Of a DNA stretch of 44,448 nucleotides, positions 14,782-21,748 are shown piece by piece. The DNA comes from Eubacteriales Family XIII. Incertae Sedis bacterium. GTDB lineage: Bacteria; Bacillota; Clostridia; Peptostreptococcales; Anaerovoracaceae. A program made the position numbers and the translations under genes. Location: the NCBI GenBank assembly GCA_031272365.1, contig JAISTX010000045.1, positions 1 through 44,448 on the forward strand, given 5' to 3'. Positions within the stretch are counted from its first letter, which is position 1, and each line of letters opens with the position of its first letter. The notes beneath the pieces were generated by a model. The model was given only the letters and a program-made list of their open reading frames with translations. It searched no databases and was not told where the DNA came from.

Positions 14782-15627
14782 ATGAACAGGAAGCTATTTG
14801 TGGTACTGGCGCTGGCACTGATCGTGGGGGGGGCGGCGGTGTTTGCGTACCCGTGGGTCGGCGCGTGGTGGAACGCGCGGCAGTCGCAGGCGCTCGTGGA
14901 CGCCTATGAGGCGGCTGCTGCTGCCGGGCTTTCCCCGACGCAGGTGGACGAGCAGTTTGCGCGCGCGCGGGCGTACAACGAGCGTGTGAGCGCGCTGGCG
15001 CCGTACGACCCGTTCACGCAGGCGGAGCCGGTGCCATTCCCCGAATACGGCACGATCCTCGTCGCCGATGACAGCGGGATGATGGCGTCGCTGGAGATCC
15101 CGTCGATCGGGCTCACCGTGCCGGTCTACCACGGGGTGGCGGACGCGGCCTTGTCGCGCGGCATCGGCCACATGCCGACGACGGCGCTGCCCGTGGGCGG
15201 GGAGGGGACGCACTGCGTGCTCGTCGGGCACAACGGGCTCGCGTCGCGCGTGCTGTTCACGCATTTGGACAAGGTGGCCGTCGGCGACGGGTTCATCCTG
15301 CGCGTGCTCGGGCGGCCGCTCGGGTATCGCGTGGATCAGATCCTGGTGACGGAGCCGGAGGATACGGCGGCGCTGCTGCCGGCGCCGGGTCGGGAGTATG
15401 TGTCGCTCGTGACGTGCACGCCCTACGGGGTCAATTCGCACCGGCTGCTTGTGCGGGGCGTGCGCGACGATTCCGTGCTGGAGGAGGGGGGCACCGGCCG
15501 GGCTGGGCTGCCCCTTGTGGCGGGGGCGCTGCGGCGGATGCTGCTGATCATGGCATTGGCCATCGCCGGTGCGCTGGCCGCCGTGTATTGCCTGCCTGGG
15601 AGGAGGGGACGCCGCCGTGAAACGTAA
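14782..15627 (+). CDS. srtC: Class C (pilus-polymerising) sortase 1
   Basis: The 281-residue membrane cysteine transpeptidase is expected to cleave LPxTG-type signals and join pilin subunits. It has an N-terminal membrane helix (VLALALIVGGAAVFAYPW) and a DPF 'lid' motif (APYDPFTQ, about residue 75) that marks class C enzymes. Catalytic His lies in VGHNG, Cys in SLVTCTP and Arg in HRLLVRG. A C-terminal second membrane helix (LLIMALAIAGALAAVYCL) is followed by a basic tail. The core is TLxTC-like but begins SLVTC, and the His motif is GHNG instead of the commoner GHRG. It overlaps the next sortase by 11 nt and is therefore translationally coupled. Its substrates are presumably the two upstream pilin frames. 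Confidence 0.9.
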   Translation: MNRKLFVVLALALIVGGAAVFAYPWVGAWWNARQSQALVDAYEAAAAAGLSPTQVDEQFARARAYNERVSALAPYDPFTQAEPVPFPEYGTILVADDSGMMASLEIPSIGLTVPVYHGVADAALSRGIGHMPTTALPVGGEGTHCVLVGHNGLASRVLFTHLDKVAVGDGFILRVLGRPLGYRVDQILVTEPEDTAALLPAPGREYVSLVTCTPYGVNSHRLLVRGVRDDSVLEEGGTGRAGLPLVAGALRRMLLIMALAIAGALAAVYCLPGRRGRRRET

Positions 15628-16468
15628 GCTGCCCCTGATCGCCATGATCGCCGTCGGCGTTGCGCTCGTCTGCTGGCCGTTTGTCTCCGGGTTTTTCTTT
15701 GCGAAGCAGACGGAGTCGCTGCTGGCGGCCTATGACGCGGGCGTGCAGGCTATGCCGCCGGAGAAACGCACCGACGAGCTTGAGCGCGCCTATGCCTACA
15801 ACGCTTCGCTCAGCGGGCTGGATGTGGCGGATCCCTTCGTGGCGGGCAGCGGCATCGCGTACCCGACGGGCTATGACCTCGTGCTCGACACGGACGGCAG
15901 CGGCCTGATGGGGCGGCTGGAGATCCCCGCGCTGGACCTCTCGCTGCCGATTTACCACGGCGCGGACGACGTCGTGCTGGAGAAGGGGGTGGGGCATATC
16001 TCCACGACGGCGCTGCCCGTGGGCGGGGAGGGGACGCTTTGCGTGCTCGCGGCGCACCGCGGGCTTCCGGGCAAGGAGCTGTTCACGAACGCGGACAAGC
16101 TGCTGGCCGGTGATGTATTCCTGCTGCGTGTGCTCGGCGAGACATTTGCCTACCGGGTCGACAGCATTGCCGTCGTCGAGCCGGAGGCGCTTTTGGAGCT
16201 TCGGCCGGTCGTGGGGGAAGATCGCTGCACGCTCGTGACGTGCACGCCGCTCAATATCAATTCCCACCGGCTGGTCATCAGCGGCATTCGCACGGTCTGG
16301 GACGAGGGCGCGGGCACAGGGGGCGTCGCGACCGCAGGCGCGCGGCGCGGGCTGTCTGCCTACGAGAAACAGCTCTTGGCCGTGGTCGCCGTCGGTGCCG
16401 CCGCGATTGGCGCGGCAGTTGCCGCTCGCTCGCGCGCGCAGCGCATGGATTCCGGAAGCCCGAGGTGA
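15617..16468 (+). CDS. srtC: Class C (pilus-polymerising) sortase 2
   Basis: This 283-residue paralogue of the preceding sortase starts at GTG 15617, chosen because AGGAGGGG (15601-15608) lies 8 nt upstream. The order is an N-terminal helix (LIAMIAVGVALVCWPFV), a class C lid DPF (VADPFVAG), catalytic His in AAHRGLP, Cys in TLVTCTP, Arg in SHRLVISG, and a second helix near the C-terminus (LAVVAVGAAAIGAAVAA). Two class C sortases next to multiple pilins commonly divide labour between backbone polymerisation and ancillary pilin incorporation. The last residues (RMDSGSPR) and the stop lie in sequence matching the palindromic repeat that follows, so the C-terminus appears to have been captured from that element. 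Confidence 0.9.
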   Translation: MKRKLPLIAMIAVGVALVCWPFVSGFFFAKQTESLLAAYDAGVQAMPPEKRTDELERAYAYNASLSGLDVADPFVAGSGIAYPTGYDLVLDTDGSGLMGRLEIPALDLSLPIYHGADDVVLEKGVGHISTTALPVGGEGTLCVLAAHRGLPGKELFTNADKLLAGDVFLLRVLGETFAYRVDSIAVVEPEALLELRPVVGEDRCTLVTCTPLNINSHRLVISGIRTVWDEGAGTGGVATAGARRGLSAYEKQLLAVVAVGAAAIGAAVAARSRAQRMDSGSPR

Positions 16469-16680
16469 CAGATATGTGGAAGCCGGATGCTGGCGCATCC
16501 GCCGTTGATGGGAGCATGGATTCCGGGTCAAGCCCGGAATGACAGCACGTGTGGGTCAAATCGGGAACGACAGCGCGTGTGGATCAATCCTGGAATGACA
16601 TCACAACTTTGTCATTCCGGGCTTGACCCGGAATCCATGCTCCAATCAAAGCCGCTCGCCGCAGGCGAGCGGCAACACTT
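16439..16680. repeat. Composite palindromic extragenic repeat, copy A
   Basis: The element contains a hairpin CGGATGC...GCATCCG (from 16482) and a perfect 33-bp inverted repeat (16511-16543 and 16611-16643). Each arm is itself palindromic (ATTCCGGG/CCCGGAAT). Between the arms are two degenerate tandem units of about 28-33 bp (GTGGGTCAAAT..., GTGGATCAATC...). A perfect 10-bp hairpin follows (GCCGCTCGCC/GGCGAGCGGC, 16651-16673). A related copy lies at 44159-44300. It resembles REP/BIME or a degenerate MITE, with no coding capacity. Confidence 0.8.
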
Positions 16681-16751
16681 GCCACATGGTGTGAATTCCT
16701 GGTCAAGGGCAAAATCAGACATTCGCAAACCGTGTTCGCGTGGGTCACTTA

Positions 16752-16760
16752 TGGTATACT
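16752..16760 (+). promoter_or_regulatory. Extended -10 promoter of the RNA methyltransferase gene
   Basis: TGG-TATACT ends 9 nt before the ATG at 16770, with no convincing -35 and no Shine-Dalgarno. The predicted start near 16767 would give a leaderless or almost leaderless mRNA. Confidence 0.55.
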
Positions 16761-16769
16761 ATATCCCGT

Positions 16770-17591
16770 ATGGCGATGATCACATCACGGGACAATGCGG
16801 CTTTGAAACTGGCGCGGAAGCTCAGGACGAAGAGCGGGCGCGACAAGGAGGGCTGCTTTCTTGTGGAGGGGCGGAAACTCGTCGACGAGGCGCTGGCGGC
16901 GGGGCTGACGGTGCGCACAGTCCTGGTGCGCGGCGCGGACCCCGGCACGGCTCCCGGCGCGGACTCCGGCGCGGACTCCGGCGCGCCTCCCCACCAGGGC
17001 GTGGCGGACGCGCTGTACGACGAGATCGCGCAGACGGTGACGCCGCAGGCGGTCATGGCCGTGGTGGAAAAACCGGCGGCGGCGGGCGGCCTTGCGGTTG
17101 CGCAGGGCGCGGAAGCCCCGGCCGGCGTGCTGGTGCTGGACCGCGTGCAGGACCCCGGGAACGTGGGGACGATGGTCCGTACGGCGTACGCGGCGGGCCT
17201 CGAAGCGGTGTGGTGCGTCAAGGGCACGGCGGACCTGTGGTCGGACAAGGTGGTCCGCAGCGCGGCAGGCGCGCTGTTCCGGATGAGCAAAGGCATCCGC
17301 GAAGGACTTTCCGCAGAGGATGTCATCAAGGCGGCAAAGGCGCAAGGGCTTCGCATCGTCGTGTGCGATGCGGACGGGGGGGATTATTCGGAAATCGATC
17401 TGGCCCGGCCGGTCGCGCTCGTCATCGGCAGCGAGGGCGCCGGCGTGCAGGCTGCCTTCCGCGAAACTGCGGACGCGGTGGCCGGCATCCCGATGCGGGA
17501 GGGCGCGGAGTCGCTCAACGCGGCGGTGAGCGCGGCGATAGTGCTATATGAAAGGCGGAGACAAATAAGGAGTGGTTATGAAGAGACCTGA
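16770..17591 (+). CDS. TrmH/SpoU-family RNA 2'-O-ribose methyltransferase
   Basis: The 273-residue SPOUT methyltransferase uses S-adenosylmethionine to methylate a ribose in rRNA or tRNA. An N-terminal substrate-binding domain begins MITSRDNAALKLARKL and contains FLVEGRKLVDEAL. The SpoU motifs follow: motif 1 LDRVQDPGNVGTMVRTA, motif 2 VIGSEGAGV, motif 3 IPMREGAESLNAAVSAAI. An Ala/Gly/Asp/Pro-rich insertion encoded by about 12-bp tandem repeats (nt 16936-16993) interrupts the linker between the domains. Start 16770 is chosen because the promoter is so close; 16776 (MITS) is an equally good leaderless start. It overlaps pheS by 14 nt; the order methyltransferase-pheS-pheT matches Bacillus ysgA-pheS-pheT. 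The exact nucleotide target is unknown. Confidence 0.88.
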   Translation: MAMITSRDNAALKLARKLRTKSGRDKEGCFLVEGRKLVDEALAAGLTVRTVLVRGADPGTAPGADSGADSGAPPHQGVADALYDEIAQTVTPQAVMAVVEKPAAAGGLAVAQGAEAPAGVLVLDRVQDPGNVGTMVRTAYAAGLEAVWCVKGTADLWSDKVVRSAAGALFRMSKGIREGLSAEDVIKAAKAQGLRIVVCDADGGDYSEIDLARPVALVIGSEGAGVQAAFRETADAVAGIPMREGAESLNAAVSAAIVLYERRRQIRSGYEET

Positions 17592-18603
17592 GGAGATTTT
17601 TGAGGAAGCCCGGGCGCTGATCGAGAAGGCGGCGGACGGGGCGGCGGTCGAGGAGCTGCGCATCCGCTACCTCGGCAAGAAGGGCGAGCTCACGGCGCTG
17701 CTGCGGCAGGTCGGCGAGATCGCGCCCGAGGAGCGCAAGGCGTTCGGGCAACTCGTCAACAAGGCGAAGTCGGACGTCGAGCAGCTGATCACGGAGCGCA
17801 AAAAGGCGTTCGAGCAGGCGGGCCAGGGGCTGCGGCTGAAGGCGGAGCGCATCGACGTCACGGAGCCGGGGCGCGAGATCCCGGCCGGCGCGCGGCATAT
17901 GATCACGCAGACGATCGACGAGATCGTGGGCATCTTCATGAGCATGGGCTACTCGGTGACGGAGGGACCGGAGGTCGAGACGGTCTTCTACAATTTCGAC
18001 GCGCTGAACGCGTCGCCGAACCACCCGTCGCGCGACCTCTCGGACACGTTCTACATCACGGAGGACGTGCTGCTCAGGACGCAGACGTCGCCCGTGCAGG
18101 TGCGCACGCTGCTTGCGCAGAAGCCGCCCGTGAAGATCATCTCGCCGGGGCGCTGCTTCCGCACGGACACGCCGGACGCGACGCATTCGCCCATGTTCCA
18201 TCAGGTCGAGGGGCTGCTTGTCGACGAGGGCGTGACGATGACCGACCTGAAGGGGACGCTGGACGCGTTCGCCAAGCGCATATTCGGGGCGGGCGTGAAG
18301 ACGAAATTCCGCCCGCATTTCTTCCCGTTCACGGAGCCGTCCGCCGAGGTGGACGTCAGCTGCTTCCTCTGCGGCGGGGAGGATCCCTCCTGCCGCGTCT
18401 GCCACGGCAGCGGCTGGATCGAGCTGCTCGGCTGCGGCATGGTGCACCCGAACGTGCTCCAGGTCGCCGATATCGACACGGAGCGCTACACGGGCTTCGC
18501 GTTCGGCCTCGGCGTCGAGCGGACGGCGATGCTGAAGCACGGCATCGACGACATCCGGCTGTTTTATGAAAATGACGTGCGTTTCATCGCGCAGTTTTAT
18601 TAG
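17578..18603 (+). CDS. pheS: Phenylalanine--tRNA ligase alpha subunit
   Basis: This 341-residue class II synthetase subunit is the catalytic half of the (alpha-beta)2 enzyme that charges tRNA-Phe. The N-terminal coiled-coil tRNA-binding arm (about residues 1-85) leads to the catalytic core. Motif 2 is seen in SPGRCFRTDTPDATHSPMFHQ and motif 3 in GFAFGLGVERTAML near the C-terminus. The cysteine-rich CFLCGGEDPSCRVCHGSGW segment before GMVHPNVL is usual in Firmicutes PheS. The ATG at 17578 has TAAGGAG five nt upstream; the upstream GTG (17572) falls inside that site and is rejected. pheT follows 15 nt downstream. Confidence 0.97.
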   Translation: MKRPEEIFEEARALIEKAADGAAVEELRIRYLGKKGELTALLRQVGEIAPEERKAFGQLVNKAKSDVEQLITERKKAFEQAGQGLRLKAERIDVTEPGREIPAGARHMITQTIDEIVGIFMSMGYSVTEGPEVETVFYNFDALNASPNHPSRDLSDTFYITEDVLLRTQTSPVQVRTLLAQKPPVKIISPGRCFRTDTPDATHSPMFHQVEGLLVDEGVTMTDLKGTLDAFAKRIFGAGVKTKFRPHFFPFTEPSAEVDVSCFLCGGEDPSCRVCHGSGWIELLGCGMVHPNVLQVADIDTERYTGFAFGLGVERTAMLKHGIDDIRLFYENDVRFIAQFY

Positions 18604-18618
18604 AGAGGTTTTGGAATC

Positions 18619-21063
18619 ATGCTTGTACCTGTTTCGTGGATGGAAGAATACGTGGAAAGCCGCTTCGCGCACCCGGACCTGGCGGAGCGCATGGTGCTCA
18701 GCGGGTCGAACATCGAGTCCGTGGAGGTGATCGGCGAGGGCACGGAGGGCGTCGTGATCGGCAAGGTGGAGGACGTCTGGGACCACCCCGACTCCGACCA
18801 CCTCGTCGTCTGCAAGGTGGACGTGGGCGCGGACGACGGCCAGCCGCTGCAGATCGTGACGGGCGCGCCGAATGTGCGCGCGGGGGATTTCGTCCCCGTC
18901 GCGCTGCACGGCTCGACGCTGCCCGGCGGCGTGCGCATCAAGAAGGGCAAACTCCGGGGCGTGGAGAGCGCGGGCATGATCTGCTCCGCGCAGGAGCTCG
19001 GCTTCGACGACAAGGTCGTGCCGCTCGCGAGCAAGGACGGCATCTGGGTGCTGCCCGAGGAGCTGAAGCAGGAGGCGGCCCTCGGCCAGGACGCGCTCGA
19101 GGCGCTCAGCTTGCGCCAGGCGGAGGTGATCGACTTCGAGATCACGCCGAACCGCCCCGACTGCCTGTCCGTCTACGGCATGGCGCGGGAATACGCGGCG
19201 GTTTACGACCTGCCGCTCCAAAAAGTCGAAACGCTTGCCCGGGATATCCCGACGGACCAATCCGCCGAGGATTTCGTGAAGGTCAGCATCGCGAAGCCGG
19301 ACCTGTGCCCCCGCTACATCGCGCGCGTCGCGACGGACGTCGTCATCCGGGAAAGCCCGTGGTGGATGCAGCGGCGCCTCATGCTGGCGGGCATGCGCCC
19401 GATCAATAACATTGTCGACATCACCAACTACGTGATGCTCGAGCTCGGCCACCCGATCCACGCCTTCGACATACGTGAGATCGCGGGCGGCGAGATCCAC
19501 GTGGACACCGCCGCGCCCGGCGAGACCTTCACGACGCTCGACGGGGCGGAGCGCACGCTCACGGAGGACACGCTGCTCATCAAGGACGGCAAGCGCGGCG
19601 TCGCGATCGCGGGCGTCATGGGGGGGCTCAATTCGGAAATCAGGGACGATACCAAGACGATCCTCATCGAGACCGCCAGCTTCTCGGAAGACAGCATCCG
19701 CAAGACCTCGAAGCGGCTCGGGCTGCGCACCGAGGCCTCGTCGCGCTACGAGAAGGGCGTGCCGGCGGAGCTGTCGCAGATTGCGTCCGACCGCGTATGC
19801 TACCTGATCGACCTGACGCAGTCCGGCAAGGTGCTGAAGGGCGCGTCGGACTGCTACCCCGCGCCGCAGGCGAAGCGCACGATCATCGCGCGCGCCGCGC
19901 GGGTGAACGCCGTGCTCGGCACGGATCTCCCCGCGGACGATATGGCGGGCCTGCTGAAGCGCCTCGGCATGGAGGTGGAGGCGAAGGGCGGGCAGCTGCT
20001 CGTGACGCCGCCCTCCGTGCGCGTCGACCTGAAAGAGGAGATCGACCTCGTCGAGGAGGTCGCCCGCATCTACGGGTACGACAAGCTCGAGCCGACGGAA
20101 CACGCGGACAGCGTGGCCGCGCAGGTGACGGGGAGTTGGGCCGTGCGCGACCTGCTGCGCGACGTGCTGACGGGCGCGGGCTTCAGCGAGATCCAGACCT
20201 ACAGCTTCGTGTCGCCGGCGGGCGTCGAGCTCATCGGCGCTGCGGGCGACCCGGAAAAGACGGACTTCGTGAAGCTGATCAACCCGCTCGGCGAGGAAAA
20301 CAGCGTCATGCGCACGACGCTGCTGCCGAACATGCTCGACGTGCTCGCGCGCAATTTCAACCGAGGCAACGCGGACTGCGCGCTGTTCGAGATCGGCAAC
20401 ACCTTCCATATGGGGCAGAAGACCGCCGAGGGCCTGCCCACGGAGCGGCTCTCGCTGTGCGCCGCGTTTTACCGGAAAGGCGGCCCGCAGCTGTTCCGCA
20501 GCGGGAAGGACGCCGACTTCTTCCTGCTCAAAGGGGCGCTGGAGAAGGTGTTCGCCAAGCTCGGGCTCGGCGCGCCCCCGCTCGCGCCGGAAGAGCACAG
20601 CCCGACCTGGCACCCCGGCCGCTGCGCCCTCGTAGCGGGCTACGGCGTCATCGGCGAGGTGCACCCGGACGTGCTCGCGCGCTACGGGATCGAGGAGCGC
20701 GTGTGCGCCTTCGAGCTCGACTTCGACGCGCTCGCCGCGGCGGCCGCCCTAAAGCGCGAATACGCCCCCCTGCCCAAGCACCCGGCGGCCACGCGCGACA
20801 TCGCGCTGCTCGCGCCCGAGGAGGTCACCGTGGGCGCGCTCGAGGGCGTGATCCGGGAGAAGGGCGGCAAGACGCTCGAGAGCTGCGGCCTCTTCGACGT
20901 CTACCGGGGCAAGCAGGTGCCGGAGGGCAAGAAGAGCCTTGCCTTCAGCCTCACCTTCCGCGCGCAGGACCGGACGCTGACGGACGAGGAGGTCAACAAG
21001 ACGCTTTCGCGCATCTTAAAGTCACTTGAAAGTGATTGCGGCGCGATACTGCGCGATGCCTGA
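18619..21063 (+). CDS. pheT: Phenylalanine--tRNA ligase beta subunit
   Basis: This 814-residue subunit pairs with PheS for tRNA recognition and editing. Domains in order are an EMAP/Myf-like tRNA-binding domain (about residues 40-155, with HPDSDHLVVCKVDVG), B3/B4 editing domain (about 205-390, with GLRTEASSRYEKGV), B5 domain (about 400-475, ending IDLVEEVARIYGYD), a catalytic-like core, and a C-terminal FDX-ACB anticodon-binding domain (about 720-812, KHPAATRDIALL...). Full length for the family. An AGAGAGG lies 10 nt before the ATG. It ends 61 nt before zapA, where an A/T-rich TATAAT (21072-21077) may be a new promoter. Confidence 0.97.
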   Translation: MLVPVSWMEEYVESRFAHPDLAERMVLSGSNIESVEVIGEGTEGVVIGKVEDVWDHPDSDHLVVCKVDVGADDGQPLQIVTGAPNVRAGDFVPVALHGSTLPGGVRIKKGKLRGVESAGMICSAQELGFDDKVVPLASKDGIWVLPEELKQEAALGQDALEALSLRQAEVIDFEITPNRPDCLSVYGMAREYAAVYDLPLQKVETLARDIPTDQSAEDFVKVSIAKPDLCPRYIARVATDVVIRESPWWMQRRLMLAGMRPINNIVDITNYVMLELGHPIHAFDIREIAGGEIHVDTAAPGETFTTLDGAERTLTEDTLLIKDGKRGVAIAGVMGGLNSEIRDDTKTILIETASFSEDSIRKTSKRLGLRTEASSRYEKGVPAELSQIASDRVCYLIDLTQSGKVLKGASDCYPAPQAKRTIIARAARVNAVLGTDLPADDMAGLLKRLGMEVEAKGGQLLVTPPSVRVDLKEEIDLVEEVARIYGYDKLEPTEHADSVAAQVTGSWAVRDLLRDVLTGAGFSEIQTYSFVSPAGVELIGAAGDPEKTDFVKLINPLGEENSVMRTTLLPNMLDVLARNFNRGNADCALFEIGNTFHMGQKTAEGLPTERLSLCAAFYRKGGPQLFRSGKDADFFLLKGALEKVFAKLGLGAPPLAPEEHSPTWHPGRCALVAGYGVIGEVHPDVLARYGIEERVCAFELDFDALAAAAALKREYAPLPKHPAATRDIALLAPEEVTVGALEGVIREKGGKTLESCGLFDVYRGKQVPEGKKSLAFSLTFRAQDRTLTDEEVNKTLSRILKSLESDCGAILRDA

Positions 21064-21124
21064 AAATGTTATATAATAAATAACAATAAGCGCAACGGGA
21101 CGCAGACGCGTTGGAGGAAAAAAT

Positions 21125-21748
21125 ATGTCGGAAGTGGAAAACACGAGAGTAACCGTAAGAATCTTTGGCCAGGAATATACCGTCGCTTCGGCGGAGCCGC
21201 GGGAGCGCGTGCTCCAGATAGCGAACCACGTGGACGAAGTGATGCGGGGCCTCACCGAGAAGGGCGCAGGGGGCTCGGTATCCGCATTGGCCATGCTTGC
21301 GGCGGTCAACATCGCGGGGGAGCTGTTCGCGGAACGCGACGAGCAGTCGGTGGGCGCGCGGGAGAAAACGCAGCTCGAAAAGGACATCTCGCACTACCAG
21401 CAGCTCTGGGAAGAGGCGAAAAAGACGCACGTGCAGGCCAAGGAGGACGCGAAGGCGATCCAGGAGCAAAAGGACGCGCTCCAGGAGAAGCTGAACGCGA
21501 AAAACCTCGAGGTCGAGAACCTGATCCGGAAGGCCGAGGAGCGCGACAAGGTGGTCGCACGGCTCGAGTCGGAGCTTGACCAGGCGAAATCGCAGGCCCA
21601 GAACGCGACGAGCGAGCGGGCGGACAGCAAGGAGAAGATCCAGGAGCTGCAGGCGAAACTGAAAGAGGTCGAAGGCAATTTCTTCGAGCTCCAAATGGAC
21701 AACATCCGCATGAAGGGTGACTTGGAGCGCTACCGTGGCGGACTGTGA
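21125..21748 (+). CDS. zapA: ZapA-like cell division protein with long coiled-coil extension
   Basis: The first roughly 75 residues (RVTVRIFGQEYTVAS...VLQIANHVDEVM...SALAMLAAVNIAGELF) match ZapA, which binds and bundles FtsZ at the division site. The rest to residue 207 is a charged, Lys/Glu/Gln-rich continuous coiled coil (EKDISHYQQLWEEAKK... to the C-terminus), making this about twice the usual length. Similar extended ZapA proteins occur in Clostridia beside mutS2. A clear GGAGG precedes the ATG by about 8 nt. The stop overlaps the GTG of mutS2 by 4 nt, so the two are coupled. Cytoplasmic, no membrane segment. Confidence 0.88.
   Translation: MSEVENTRVTVRIFGQEYTVASAEPRERVLQIANHVDEVMRGLTEKGAGGSVSALAMLAAVNIAGELFAERDEQSVGAREKTQLEKDISHYQQLWEEAKKTHVQAKEDAKAIQEQKDALQEKLNAKNLEVENLIRKAEERDKVVARLESELDQAKSQAQNATSERADSKEKIQELQAKLKEVEGNFFELQMDNIRMKGDLERYRGGL

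Noticed and set aside
14549..14818. An 89-codon minus-strand ORF across the gap before the sortases
   Set aside because: It is in a different frame from the 29-codon gene, starts inside the sortase coding region, spans the promoter and has no ribosome site. The 29-codon frame fits promoter, Shine-Dalgarno and terminator.
16511..16643. CRISPR-like array in the repeat region
   Set aside because: The units are degenerate, unequal, partly inverted, and have no uniform spacers or cas genes; palindromic extragenic repeat explains them better.
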